From the NCBI GenBank assembly GCA_946699065.1, contig CAMPDV010000925.1, forward strand, positions 1 to 64,000: a DNA stretch of 64,000 bases. Reading direction: 5' to 3'. The number at the start of each line of letters is the position of its first letter. Within the stretch, counting starts at the first letter, position 1. Shown here one piece after another: positions 48,321 to 60,720 of this stretch. The notes beneath the pieces were generated by a model, which saw only the letters and a list, made by a program, of their open reading frames with translations, was not told the origin of the DNA and made no database searches. This stretch comes from Loxodes magnus (Eukaryota; Ciliophora; Karyorelictea; Loxodida; Loxodidae). The position numbers and the translations under genes were made by a program.

Positions 48321-51210
48321 TATAAAGTACAATAATTTAAATATATAACTATCATATTAAAATATACTAAGCTTACTATCATTCAAATAGTTATTTAATT
48401 ATCTTAGAAAATTCTTTATTTTGATAGTTATAATCAATTTAAAAGTTTCATTTAAGAGTAGTTTTTTTAAATACTTTACAATTTTAACCATAAAATTAAG
48501 ATTTATTCTCATATCTAAAATATATAAATATTTAGCTTCACATTATTAAAATTTATAATTTTAAATCATTTATATAAAAAATTAGCTAAGTATTATAATA
48601 GCAATTGCTTTAAAATTAATTAAATAAATAAATATTAAGAAAGATTTAACTTAACTTGACGAGAAAATAAATTGAAATTTGTGAAATTTAAATCATGAAT
48701 GATACTTATAAAATAATTAAGTTATACAAACCTTTTATTTTGCGAAATCTAACTACAAAGTTATTACAAAATGTAGGTTTGATTAATAAATTTATAATGA
48801 AAATTTAATATTTAATTAGTTTTTATCTAATAAAGAATAGTTAATTTATAAATAAATATAAAAATAAGAATCTTAATACTTATAATTTAATTTAGTCTAT
48901 TAGCTGATAAATCTGGCAAAATGATAAGTTTAGACTTAATTTATTTTTATTTCTAAAACTTAATAATTATTAGCATTAAATGCAAATATCATCTCTTCAA
49001 ATCCTTATCATTATTTAGAAATATCATATAAGATGTATTTCGCTAATCTTCTTATCAACTAATTAGTAAACATTTAGATAAAAATCTAAGATTTGAAATT
49101 TAATTATATTTATAACTTGATAAATAGAAAAAGATATATTATTAGTATTATTATATGAAATATTTAAATCTTAGAATAAATTCTATACAGAACTTAGCTA
49201 TTACTTTAAATTTCATAATATAATCTAAAATTTCTTAAATTAAATTATATTTTAATCTTTTATAAGGGAATTTATTTAAATTAATATAATAAATTGAAAT
49301 TAGTAATTTCAGTAATCATATAGTTTATTAATAATCAGATAACTAAAATATTATAATTTTAAAATCTTAATTTGTTTCTTTTTAATAGTTTAAGTTGTTA
49401 AATAGCAAATTATTACATTTTAGCTAAATTAAAATATTTAATTAAAAGTAAAAAATAAAAAAAGCATAATAAATAAGTATAATTAAAATTAATTTTCTAT
49501 ATAAAATAATGCTAAATATATTTAAAGTTATATTCTTAATATAATAAAGCTAATATATTAAAATTAAGCTATTTATATTTTATTAACTTTAAATTTAATC
49601 TCTAAAAATACATTTAATATTTAAGAATTTATTAATGAGTATATTAGAGATATAAAATATAAAAATAGTTTGAAAAAAATAAATTAGCCTAAATAAAACA
49701 GAATAGAATAAATAGTAAAATAGGTTTATAAGATTTAATTGTAAGATTTTGTATTTTTTCAAAGATTTAAAGTCAAAAGCCTAAATAAAGTTTATTTTAT
49801 ATATTTATTACATTTTAAAGCGATATAGATATAAGAAAAGAAAATTAATTTATTTTTATTTATTATATTTTATAAGAGAAAAAATCTTTAAATTAATTGT
49901 AACGAAAATTAAAAAAACTACAATAATAATAAAAAGATTAAATTTTGGTTAAAGATTTATAATAATCTTATAAATAATTATTCTTTTATGCAATAAATTA
50001 AATAGCTTTGTAAGTTAAAATAAACATATATCAAAAAAATTAAAATGTATTCTTTTTCATATTAACTTTAACTTTAACATTAAAATAAAAATAATTTAAA
50101 ATTTATAAAATTTATTAATAAAAATATATTTTATAGTTTCTTAGATTTATTTAGTCATTTATTAAATTAAATTCAGTTTAGAAACTTTTATTAATTTTTT
50201 TGGCTTCTAAATTAAAAGAATAAAAAATGAATATATAATCATTTGAATATTATAGAATAAGATGCTTGGGCAAGAGAATACAATAATTTAAACAATTAAT
50301 TTTCATATTTATTTACTTAGCTGTAGTAAAGTTTAAGATTTAGTAGGGAAATAAAATTAAAATTTTAATTTAAAGCAAAATGAAATAAATAAATAGTTTC
50401 AATATCTAATAATTAAAAATAAATTAAATTCTTTGTAGTGAAAAGTACTAGATTGGATAAATAAAAGTAAAAATAAAATTTTATTATTTATTAAAGCATT
50501 TTCTTCAACTAAGAATTTTATAAATTAATATTTTATAATTTGAATTACTTTTTACAAAATAAATGCAAATTTGAGCTTTTATCTTTATATTTATAATTTT
50601 ATATATTAAAATGATATTGATTTCTATTTAAATTAAATTATTAATTTTATATTATTTTATATATTATAAAACTAGAATTAATATTTCTTCATTTTCATAA
50701 GTTAAATAATATTTCTATTTTTATTTTGAACAATCTATTGAAATATACAATCCAATATTCATTATTTTTTACTTTTTTAACTGAAAAATTTCTATTTTAA
50801 AGAATTTAGTTTTTACATAAAAATTTATTAAAAAAAATATTATTTTTATTTTTAAGTTTATTTTTTATATTTTTCTTCATTCTCTTATAAATGAAAGGAG
50901 AAATCTCCTTCTAAAATAAATTTTTTCATTAATTAATTAAATTTATTTTTGCTTTCCACTTAACTTATAATCAAATTTATGATATTTCAAACATTAAAAA
51001 ACATTTGTAATTTGTAAAATTGTTTTACTTGCAATCTCTTTAGATTTTCTGTTTGATGAAATTAGTTTTTATTCATCTGACTTTGTTTTTAAGCATTTAA
51101 CTTCAGGGTTCTAAAACTTTTATATTCATTCTTTAAATAAACTAGAATTAATAATATCTTTAGATTTTTTATCTTTCTAAATTATGTTGACTGTTTCACA
51201 CGAATTATTG
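48321..51210. other. AT-rich intergenic sequence
   Basis: It should hold the promoter of the GT13 gene at its left end. No other feature was recognised in nearly 2.9 kb. Confidence 0.4.
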
Positions 51211-51211
51211 T

Positions 51212-52093
51212 ATATTATATATATAAAATGGCTTCTAAGAAATAACAGAACTTCGAACAAAACATTTAAACAGGAAAATTCTCTAAAAAATAAAAAAGCG
51301 AAATAATTACAATGAGTGAAAGTGAGAAATATGATTGATATGATGAACATTAACCACTTGGAAATCCAGAATTAAAAAAACTTCCAACACAAACTCAAAT
51401 AGAAATATTATCTAAGTCATTAAAAGAGTTTATGTTTAAAAATAGATACCTCACTGATAAAGTAGAAAAATTAGAAAAACTAATAATGTCTTTACTTGAG
51501 AAACAATATTAATCATCATAAGAAATAGAAAACAAACTGGAACAAAGAATTCTTTAAATTTAATAATAAATTCAGATAATGCCATTTTCGTTTTAACAGA
51601 ATTAATCCGATCCTATGGAAATAGAAAATGAAGCCTCAAATTAAAATAAACAGTAAACGTTTATTTAAAATAAGTAGTTAATTTAAATTAAATAAGTGTT
51701 ACAGGAATAATAGTTTAAAAGAAGAATAAAATGCTACATGTGCAATAAATAACACCAATGAAAATGCTGCTACTAACTAAGCGAAATTTAAAGAAAGAAT
51801 AAATAAGATATTTTTTAAAAACTATTTAGGATATATCCAACATAAAGCGGAAAAATTTATAGAAAACAATTCTTTAATTCAAATCTTAATCCTTGGATAA
51901 ATAATTAGGAACGCTAAGTGCAAGACCAAAACTATTCAGAATATTAAAGGATGGTGCACTAATGAAGTGCTACACCGCCTAACTAAGTCTAGTAGGAATT
52001 CAAGACAAACTAGCAGAGACAAGCTGATAGAATAGGTCATATGGCTGACTACTATGGCTTTAACAAAGCTTTTTAACTTTAACTTTAACTTTA
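51212..52093 (+). mobile_element. ORF1-only retroposon with (TTTAAC)n tail
   Basis: It starts with TATATTATATATATAAAATGG, which is both the promoter-like A/T box and the start codon (ATG 51229). The reading frame of about 190 codons runs without a shift. It has a basic Gln/Lys N-terminus, a coiled coil (KEFMFKNRYLTDKVEKLEKL), Gln-rich linkers and the knuckle CYMCNKQHQWKCC at 51729-51775, which has three rather than four residues between the second Cys and the His. Two TGA codons sit at Trp-like places. A GC-richer 3' UTR follows, and then three AACTTT units at 52073-52093. It ends exactly where homology to the left arm begins. No reverse transcriptase is present. It is the least damaged coding copy of the group. 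Confidence 0.75.
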
Positions 52094-52383
52094 ACAACAA
52101 ATTATCCAAACATCTTTTTATAACTCACTGCATTTGAAAAATAGTTGCTAATGTATCTTATTTATACTGGTATTATTTAAGAAGTTAAGAATTTGTTTAG
52201 TATAATTTAGTAATAGTAAAGCTAATTTGAGAATTTCAGAAACTTAAAATAAATAGCAATAATTTTAATTTATTTAATGATAATAGAAAAATCTACATGC
52301 ATTATTAAATTATTTTAGAAATATTTATTTCCATATATAATAAAAACATTACTTTTAAAAGCTTATTTATTCAATAAAAACTT

Positions 52384-53160
52384 TAATCTTAAATTACTTT
52401 ACTTCTGAATAAAAAGAATATCGTACTTCAGAAAGGGATTCTTTTTCGCTACCAGGAAATAGGAGCCTGAATGCAGCAGAACTAAGAGGAGTAGAAAAAC
52501 TGCTAAATATGACTCATGCCAAATTGTCACCAAATTTTGAGAGAAATCGAGGAAGTAAGAGAAGTCCGCCCTACACCGGAAGGTTGCAGAATTAAATCCT
52601 TTAGTTTGATGAGTATGTAATAGCTCCTTAAAGTAGTACTAAACTCTAGGAAGAGGTTAAGAAGTTCCATAAGGAGAACAAAAAGCTGATAGAATAGATC
52701 TAGCATGGACTTCAAGATATATTAGACCTTAGAATGTCTAACCAAAAGAAGGAGCTTGACACCTTATGGACATATCAGCGAGAATAGTTCAGCAAGGCAA
52801 ACTCCTAAATATAGAATATTAAAAAAAGCAAGTAGATTGAAAAAATGATATAGAGTCATAGGAATATCTTAAGTTAACATAACTTAGTAAACCTCAACAT
52901 AGACATCAAATCACGGGGATTATAGAAGGTTATGAATCGTGATTTAAGAATTAGAAAATGATGTTACTTTTATAAAAACAAATGAAACTTGTATAAGAAC
53001 TGCTAGAATTAAGCAAAATAATAAGAATAAAGAAGAGAGAGCAGCTATACTGCAACAAGAATGGAGTCTTTGACGAAGGAAATGTATATAAGATTAAAAA
53101 AATTAAAGAATATATGAACTGAAGAGAAGAAATGACAAAGACCTTAGCAATCAAAAAGAC
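52384..53160 (+). mobile_element. ORF1-only retroposon (right-arm copy)
   Basis: A coding frame runs from about 52390 with an N-terminal Ser/Arg-rich part, a coiled coil (KKFHKENKKLIEQIQHGLQD) and a helix ELDTLWTYQREQFSKANSQI. At 52960-53000 is the degenerate knuckle CYFYKNKWNLYKNC, with the second Cys and the His replaced. It is the twin of 22310-23085. No reverse transcriptase is present. The frame is open for about 200 codons despite the damaged knuckle. Confidence 0.65.
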
Positions 53161-54508
53161 TTTTATTTAAAAACTTATTTGAAATGGCAGTGATGTACTG
53201 CTGTTAAACAATTTTAAATAATAATAATAATTTAATCTTCTGCTATCTTTTTGGGATATAGAATTATAAATAATTAACTTAAAAATTGAGTAGTAAGGAG
53301 AATGAAATAAAATGTAGTTAAATGAATCTTATTAGAATAATAAAAAATAAATGAATATTATATAGTTAATAATACCTAAGTACTATATAGCTATTTTAAT
53401 TTTCTATTTAAAAGTTTAATTAAAATATAAAGAAAGTCTATTTATATAGACTAGTGATCTGCTAACTTTTAAATTCTAAATATAAATCTTTAGAATAAAA
53501 TAGCACCTAAGAAATAAAAGATCTCTCTTAATGAATAGTAAAAAATTAAGAATACTAATCTAATTTAATTAAATAATTACCTCTATAAAATAAAGGAAAA
53601 TGATCTTAGCAATCTTTTTATAATCATTCCATTAAAGAATATCAGATCTGCATTAAAAATTAAAGCAACAAAAATTAAAGATTGAAAAATTAGATAATAT
53701 ATAAGAAAAAATAGGGAAAGAACTAAGTCTTTAACTTTCATCAAAAGATAATGCAATAAATAACATATAGCTATAAATGATATATAAATAAAATTGAAGA
53801 AATATTAATTAAATCCCTCTAATTTTCAATTTTAGTTTTTTTAGTTCCAATATTAAATAAAGAACTTTTAGAAAAATAAGCACAATAATAAGAAATTATA
53901 TAAATAAATGGATGATAGTAATTGTACCTATAGATGTAGAAATAAATGAATAGTAATAAAGTATAAGAAGAAAAATGCGCTATTATATATTTCAAAAGCA
54001 GCGTCATTATAAAAGATACTGGTGAGATTCTAATTTGTTAAAAAATTAAAAAACATAATAAAAAACCTATTTTAAATAGACTAACTTAATCAGGCATAAT
54101 ATATAGGAAAAATGTTGTAAAAGTAAACAATGCAATTTTATAAATATTTTTAGATATAGCAGGCTTAACTATAAAATTATGCTAATAAAAATCTATTCCG
54201 ACCTTTAATTCAAAAGGAAACTTTCTCTAGATACAAAGATGTAAAGGCTAATTTTTGGAAATATAAATATCTATTGACTTTTAACTTTTAAAGATAAATT
54301 AGTAAAATAAAATTGATAGATGAAAATTCTTATAAAAAGAGTAAGTATATAGATAAATTAGTTCTTTAATACTAAAGTCATTCTCTTTATTAGTAAAATA
54401 ACAATCATAATTTCATTTTTTAGATACATTATTTAGAAATTTTTGCTTTAAATAGAAATGCTCTTATCAAACTAGAGATTAGATTAATAAGTCATATGTC
54501 ATATAAAA

Positions 54509-54945
54509 TTAGATAAATAAATCAAAATTATTATAAGGCGCGTAGCACCTCATTGGCGCGCAGCTCTTTCAATATTAATATTTAATATTAAGAAAAATGT
54601 TCTCATGTTTCTTGTTAAAATTCTAGAAGTCCAATGAATCATGTCAGATTCTCCAAATGGGGAATCTTCTTATTCAAAATTATTCTTAAATCTTGAGTCA
54701 AATGCTTCAGTCTTCTTGAATAAGATCCAAATAAGAATTAGTTATAAAGTCATTCGGGTGCGTCAGTCAAACTTTCATACTGCTAGAGAGAACATTCGGG
54801 GTAAGTTAGGTATGTCTCAACGGAGCTTATCCTCTCTTCCTTGTGGTGGCATCTAGTGCGAGATTACTCGCAATGCAGTATACACTGGACCAGATTACCT
54901 ACTAATTAATCTGGCACGGCAAACATCCATTTTATATATATAATA
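54509..54945 (-). mobile_element. hairpin-tailed short retroposon (copy in right arm)
   Basis: This is the inverted twin of 20525-20960, nearly identical. It has the same A/T start box, GC-rich body, two small hairpins and 3' tail hairpin. The frame from 54641 on the plus strand is antisense to the element. Confidence 0.75.
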
Positions 54946-55151
54946 AAAATAAAAAGTGACTACAAATAGAATAATTAGGTTTATAAGGTTTAAATATTTG
55001 AATACTAAAGAGACTGGCTTATTAGCATAATATAATGTACTTAATTTGAAAGAAAGGATAACTATAAAGGAAATTATTATAAGTTCTTTAATTCTTCAAT
55101 CAAACAAAAATCTTATTTAAATAAAGAAATCATTAGTCAGGTTTATAAAAT

Positions 55152-57014
55152 ATGGAAAAATAGTTCACAACTAATAAGAAGAATTATACTATTGAAGATA
55201 TTGTAGAACTGGTAAAGAATAAAAGAAATTAGACATCTAAGAATATTTTAATATTCGATTTAATAGATTTGATACCTAATAATCAAGTAATGAATAATCT
55301 TAAAAAACTTGGAGATGGAGGATTCGCCGATGTCTATGAAATTGAGATTTAGCGAAATAAATATGCTCTTAAAATAATAAAGCAAAAATACAATTAAAAG
55401 TAATAGATAATAAATGACTTTTATTAGGAAGTAGATAGCCTTCTAAAAGTTAATCATAAAAGAGTATTAAGCCTTGAGGGAATAGCAATTAGAAATGAAG
55501 TAAATGACTTTTCTTTGAGTTCAATTACAAAGTTGTATTAAAAAGGGAGTTTATATTAAATCATTTAGAAAAAGCAGCTGTTTTAAGAAGAAACCGTAGA
55601 AGAAGTTAAGTTTTGAAGGAAATTGAAGTTATTAAGTTAAATTAGCAAAGGAATTGTCGCTATACATGAAGCAGAGTTAATACATCGAGATATTAAATCA
55701 CTTAATATACTTTTAGACGAATTATATAATCCAGTGGTAGCTGATTTGGGACTGACTACTGATGCTGAAAAATATTTTAGTTCGAAGGGAAGAGGTTCAA
55801 TTAACTGATTTGCACCTGAATGTTTTGATTACCTCTTTTATAAATAGTCAGATATTTGAGCTTTAGCGTGTCTTGCTTTGGAAATTTTTAACGAAAGCGT
55901 TCCATGGGCTAATATAAAAGAATCTTATATAAAATATCATGTAAAAGATTAAAAGTAAATACCCTAATTTAACGATGTGATTAATAGCAGAGAAAGACTA
56001 GAGTAACTATTACTAAAATGCTTCGTTTACGAACACGAAATGAGATGCTCTATCTAAGATTTTACGCAGGAGATTATTTCATTAAAAAGCTATTATAAAC
56101 CAGAAATTCCAATTTATGAAAGATTTTATTCAAACTTATAACTGAATAGTGAAACTTTAAGTAGTTATACAAGTTAAGCAGATTTTCTAAGTTAGTTATC
56201 TTAGTTTGGTAGTTATTTTTTAAAGGATATTAATACAATTATTGTTTAAAAAGGAACTAACTTTACGTAAGAACCAATATTCTCTTCTTAAATCTAACTA
56301 GATAATTATAGTAGCATATTTCACTTTGAAAAAGAAATCTTTGTTTCAGGTGGTAAAAGCTAGGAATGTATATAGAGAAACTTTTAAAAAATAAATCAAA
56401 AAAATCTTCAAGTGGAGTTTACATATTAAATGATATTTCCTAGGAATAGTCATGGAATGGCACTAGATTAATAATAATAAGCTTTATATCTTATTTCTGG
56501 AAATATTGATGAAAATTAGGACTAATAAAAGTGTGAATATTTCGATCTTAGAACAGAATCTTTTAAATAAATTGAAGAAATTCCCTAACCAGTTAAAAAC
56601 TTTGGATGCTTTATAAAAGATGGATTAATATATGTGCTAGGGGGAGTTTAATAAAATCGCATTGCTGTTCTATTTATATAGATCTTTAATTAAGCTCTAT
56701 AAACTTGAATGTTTTATCAAAATACCCTTCCAAATGGATCTGCAATTAATATCATAGAATTTAACAGCAAAATTTATTTTTTTGGACCCTTTTTAGATAA
56801 AACATATTTATTTACCAATGAAAGCGAAAATTAACCTTTCACTGAAATTGGTGAAAAATATATTGGAGGACCTAGCAATTAAAGCTCACTTAATTATGAA
56901 AATTTTAACAAATAAAAAGAAGTATATTTCCTGGTTTATGACGGATAAAAGATATACAGCTTCGACTCAACTTTAGGAAATTGGAAAGAAGAAATGCTTA
57001 TTTATGCATACTGA
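55152..57014 (+). CDS. protein kinase fused to kelch-like domain
   Basis: A 620-residue protein, intact in one frame. The kinase domain spans about residues 45-300. It has a Gly loop LGDGGFADVYE (54-57), the Lys of YALKI (K74), HRDIKSLNILL (H178-D180), DLG in place of DFG (198-200), WFAPE (219-223) and SDIWALACLALEIF. It should phosphorylate Ser/Thr or Tyr; the substrate is unknown. Residues about 340-610 carry kelch-like beta repeats (SGGKS, YLISGN, GLIYVLGGV, KIYFFGPF), probably a protein-binding propeller. Four in-frame TGA codons (W155, W219, W236, W519) fall at Trp sites, two of them near-invariant in kinases; two other Trp are TGG. It ends on TGA. The start is the first ATG of the frame. 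The left-arm copy is nearly identical. Kinase-kelch fusions of this sort form expanded families in ciliates. Confidence 0.92.
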
Positions 57015-57483
57015 CTTTTTAAAACTTAAATTTATAAATAATTAATCATTTAAAGCTTAAACATATAAATATAAGTTTTTTTTTAAAGAAATAATAACAA
57101 CATGATTATTCTAATTTGATAATATTCTACTAGCATTTTCTATTTTAGAAGCAACAAAAACTATTTTCCACTGTAAATTCAAACTTGCATAAATGATCTT
57201 TAAATTTTAAATTTTTATTACTTTTAGCATTCCTTCTAATTTTAATTTAGTTTAGTTTTATTCAGTTAGCAAAAATATAAATTTAGACTCTAAAATAATT
57301 TAAATAATGATCTAAGAAAAATAATTTAAATTAATTTTTATTTTAATTTATAAGGAAGAACTTTGATGAAAATAATCGCTTTAAGTATTAGTTAAAATTT
57401 TAAAATTTAGGTTTTAAACTAAACTCTCTTAAAATAAATTAAATAGCTAATTGTATAATTTAATCTAAGATAAATAATAATAA

Positions 57484-58347
57484 TAGATAAAATTGTTTAG
57501 AGGTCTTCTTGGATTTTCACCAATTTCCCTCTTTCCAACCAGAATAGTCTGGTGAGTAAAAAGAAAAGTTTATTGTTTCATTTCTATTTTTTCTTGTCTT
57601 AAATCTTGTATTTCTCTTCTATCTCCATCTTTCATCCATCTACCTTGCTACTATTCTTTTGGCGCTTGTCTCTTTAATTTGATAAATAGATCCTCTCTCA
57701 GTAATATGAATTCTTTCTGTCGGTCTCTTAACTCTCTAATTAAATTCATTCTTGAATACATAGAAATTTCTAACTATTTGTATTAGTGTCTTTTTTTCTT
57801 GCAGTAATAGCACTTTCTACTCTTCATTGTATTCTGATAAATTTTTGGTCTTTTTTCAATTTCCATTTGACAACCTTGCTAATGTTTTAAAATTATTCTT
57901 AAATTTGATTTTGCCCCAATATCGCAGTTGGTTCCGGCTATTATGCACGTTCTGTTTATTTAATTAATTATGATTATGAGTCTAATTTCATTTACTATAT
58001 TTACTAAGAACAGTCAATTTGAATATTTCAATAGGCATCCATTTCTCTTTCTTATTTAATTAATCTATCTTCTACGTTTTCACGATTCTCTATCAATATT
58101 TGATTTTACTCTTTAAGCTTTTTAACCTCATTAAGCAAAATTTTTACTAATACTGTAAGTTATTCAATGCTATTTCGATCCTCACTAAGATTAATTTCTG
58201 GAAGATCTTAGTCAACTAGAGTTTCTTATTACTTTGGAGGTGTGGAAATTCTCTTCCTAGGTTTTGATTGTTTCTACTTTTTCTCTTCAGATTCTTATTA
58301 ATTTTTACCTTTCTAATTTTATTTGGTAAAAAAGCCAGGCTTCATTT
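57484..58347 (-). mobile_element. ORF1-only retroposon
   Basis: A minus-strand element with its ATG at 58345 (MKPGFFTKQNQKGKNQQESE). It has a Lys/Gln/Pro-rich leader, a coiled coil (VLVKILLNEVKKLKEQNQIL), then a Gln-rich stretch. After one frame change comes a knuckle CYYCKKKRHQYKQ lacking the last Cys, followed by a basic helical tail. The 3' end near 57490-57545 resembles that of the copy at 8285. No reverse transcriptase is present. It abuts the outer edge of the right duplication arm. Confidence 0.65.
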
Positions 58348-58489
58348 TTTTTAATCTAAGATAAATCGTTATTTATTTATATAGATATAAAAAATTCTAT
58401 TATGCTATCTAGAAAAGATAAATGTGGATTCTACATTTTTGTATTATATTCAGCTAATAATTTAATTAATTAAATAATTATCCATAAAA
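58348..58489. other. AT-rich spacer
   Basis: This is the 5' flank of the retroposon on its left. The element probably starts within this stretch; nothing else is visible. Confidence 0.4.
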
Positions 58490-58805
58490 ATATTTTATCT
58501 ATAATTGAAAAGATGGTGGTAGTTCATATTGACCTGCTTGACCACATTTTCTGGTTCTATGGCTAGGAATAAGTTCCTTTCCTGTCGCTGAGAAAGTCCC
58601 TGGTCAGAGTCATTTTCTGAAGGGAACGCTGTCTTTGAGATTATCCGCTCTTGGTAGGGGCTTGAAACCTGGCTGCTCATAGCGATGGAACTCCCTAGCA
58701 GCTGTGTCTGGAACATAACAGGGTATTCTCGTTATTCCATAAAAAGAGATCGTCGGGTCGTACAATCGGAAAGGAGTTTCCGGTCCAAAAACTCTTATAA
58801 TTGAA
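58490..58805. other. GC-rich 0.3-kb patch, probable small retroposon
   Basis: This patch is close to 48% G+C against about 20% in its flanks. On the minus strand it encodes a Ser/Gln-rich peptide from 58716 (MFQTQLLGSSIAMSSQVSSP) ending in the AT-rich flank. At 58768-58790 a hairpin CGGAAA-GGAG-TTTCCG is perfect. The size and composition match the short retroposons, but the LINE-type tail is absent. The orientation is unknown. Confidence 0.45.
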
Positions 58806-59640
58806 ATTAATTAATTTAAAAAAATTATCTAAAATCTTGCTTATTAATCATAGTTTTAAAGTATGTTTTGAAATAAAAATATTTTATCCTTAAGTTTTAT
58901 TATTTAAATTTTTACTAAATAACTTGCTTATTCGAATGTTTAAATAGAAAAATATATAATTATTTAATTTAATAGAGTCTTTTTTCAAATTTCTTTAATC
59001 TAAATTTTTAGAAATTATGATCTTAAAAATTTAATTTTTGCTTAAGTTTAATAAATTTTATAATAATACATTTGGTTAATTTTTATATTTCTAAGTATCT
59101 AAAAAAGAATTATTCGTTTGATATTTCCTATATAAAATGCTTCTTAAAGGTAACTTAGCTATCTTTAAAAGTTATATCATATTAATTATAAATTTTAACT
59201 ATAAAAATAAAATATCTAACTTTAAATATTCAATAGAGAAATAAAAATTTTAATAATGAAAATAGTTTATTTATCTTAAAACTATATAAATGTATTTAAA
59301 TAAAAAAGCTTTATTATATACGATAAATATTACTATCTATCATTCGTTATTTGCTTATTATTTAATTTTCTTGCTATGCTATGCTTATCTAAATTTACTA
59401 TCTAAAGATATAAATTTTATTTATCTAGATTTTATATTAAAACTTGCTTATAATGAAATTCTATGCGGCTTTCATCCATATAACTATTATAAAATTTATG
59501 TTATTAATAACTATTAACTTAAATAGGAATTTAGCAGATCTTATAAAACAATAAATCACTTAATTAGGAGTAATTATACACTAAAAAAATGACTATTAAA
59601 TAATTGTAAAGACATAATCTCCAAATATGTAGCAACAATT
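58806..59640. other. AT-rich sequence
   Basis: A hydrophobic open frame at 59290-59517 has no recognisable family. In this code, openness is uninformative. Confidence 0.4.
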
Positions 59641-60720
59641 AAAATAATGCTAATTAATTGCTAGGGTTTAAAAGCATGAAGCACCAAATCAAAAACACTG
59701 AAAGATGTTAAACACATCCTAAAACAGAATATGTCGGCGAATTAGTACCATTAAGTACATAAAATGAATATCTGGCGTAATAAATAGAATCAATGCAATT
59801 ATGAGACTAATAGCGGGTAAGAATTTTAAACAATTTGGAAAAATTTAAATAAATTATTTTAATAAATTTTAAATGAAAGCTTTTCAAATATTTTTGCATT
59901 TTGCATTTTGATTTTTTAATTTTTTATAAAATTAGAAAAGAAAGTATCTAATTTCCAAAATAAACGATTGATATTAAATTAGAAAAAATTGAAAAAATGA
60001 AAAAAGAACTTCGATGAAATATAGATATTATCTTCATTCTATAATATCGAACTAGTCAATTAAGATAGCAACTACAGTTTAAAGGCATTCAATACTTTGT
60101 AAAGAAAAAAATTGAAATTAATCTTTTTAGAATTGCAAATTGAAGATATAATAAACGTCTATTACATAATCATATAATCAATAATAGTAAAATATTTAGA
60201 TATTTTATTATAAAACTTATATGAAATTGAAAGGTATCTTAGAAGATAAATTATAAGTATATATTAAATAAGGACACAAGTTTATTATTTTTACAACGAT
60301 CCAAAGAATCATCACTACCTGTTGAAAATTCCTTTTATAAAAATAGTGGATTTAATATTTTAATTATATTGTTGATTTGAAATTTTTTAATAAATTAAGA
60401 GAATAACTTTAGTAAAAGGTTGATAATTATGATTTAAGACGACTCATACTATAAGTCTTATTTATATTCACTAAATTCCAAGCAATAAATTAGAAATTTT
60501 GAATTGATAAATAAAAATATCTAGCAAAATGTCATTAGATAGAAGATTTTTATAATTTACTTTGCAAAAAATAAATTAGAAGAACCAGAAAGAAATTGTA
60601 AAGGAAGAGAGAATACTGCGAGTAATGATTAAAATTATTGTCTAAAATGAAAGAAATCATTCTAACAATATATGATGAAAATAAATCTATTTAAATTAAC
60701 TTAAAAAAATTGGCGTATAA
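59640..60720 (+). other. possible relic of a Cys/His-domain gene
   Basis: A frame at 59680-59810 reads TERCQTHPKTEYVGELVPLS and then QNEYLAQQIESMQLWDQQ, with two TGA/TAA-type codons at Trp or Gln sites. The Cys-x2-His-Pro start resembles B-box zinc fingers, but too few ligands remain to be sure. Charged helical stretches continue to about 60700 in shifting frames. I treat it as a weak hint, not a gene. Confidence 0.2.

Larger units (their letters stand above)
52094..57480. repeat. right arm of large inverted duplication
   Basis: This is the inverse partner of 16795-23375. From 52094 to about 57225 it is collinear with 18245-23375 with only one net base of length difference. From 57228 to 57480 it still aligns with the left arm, but at clearly lower similarity, and it lacks the left arm's 0.85-kb insertion. 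The inner edge abuts the retroposon at 51212-52093. The outer edge abuts the one at 57484-58347. Confidence 0.9.

Noticed and set aside
54641-54856. 71-codon frame conserved in both arms (also 20613-20828)
   Set aside because: It is antisense to the hairpin-tailed retroposon. It is conserved only because the arms are near identical, and it is not kept in the copy at 42918.
16795-57480. One 40-kb transposon (Polinton or Tlr-like) with long terminal inverted repeats
   Set aside because: The arms contain a host-type kinase gene and unrelated retroposons, and the spacer has tRNA genes. No integrase, capsid or polymerase B signature was seen.
59290-59517. 75-codon hydrophobic open frame
   Set aside because: When TAA, TAG and TGA can all be sense, open frames are expected everywhere; nothing else supports a gene.
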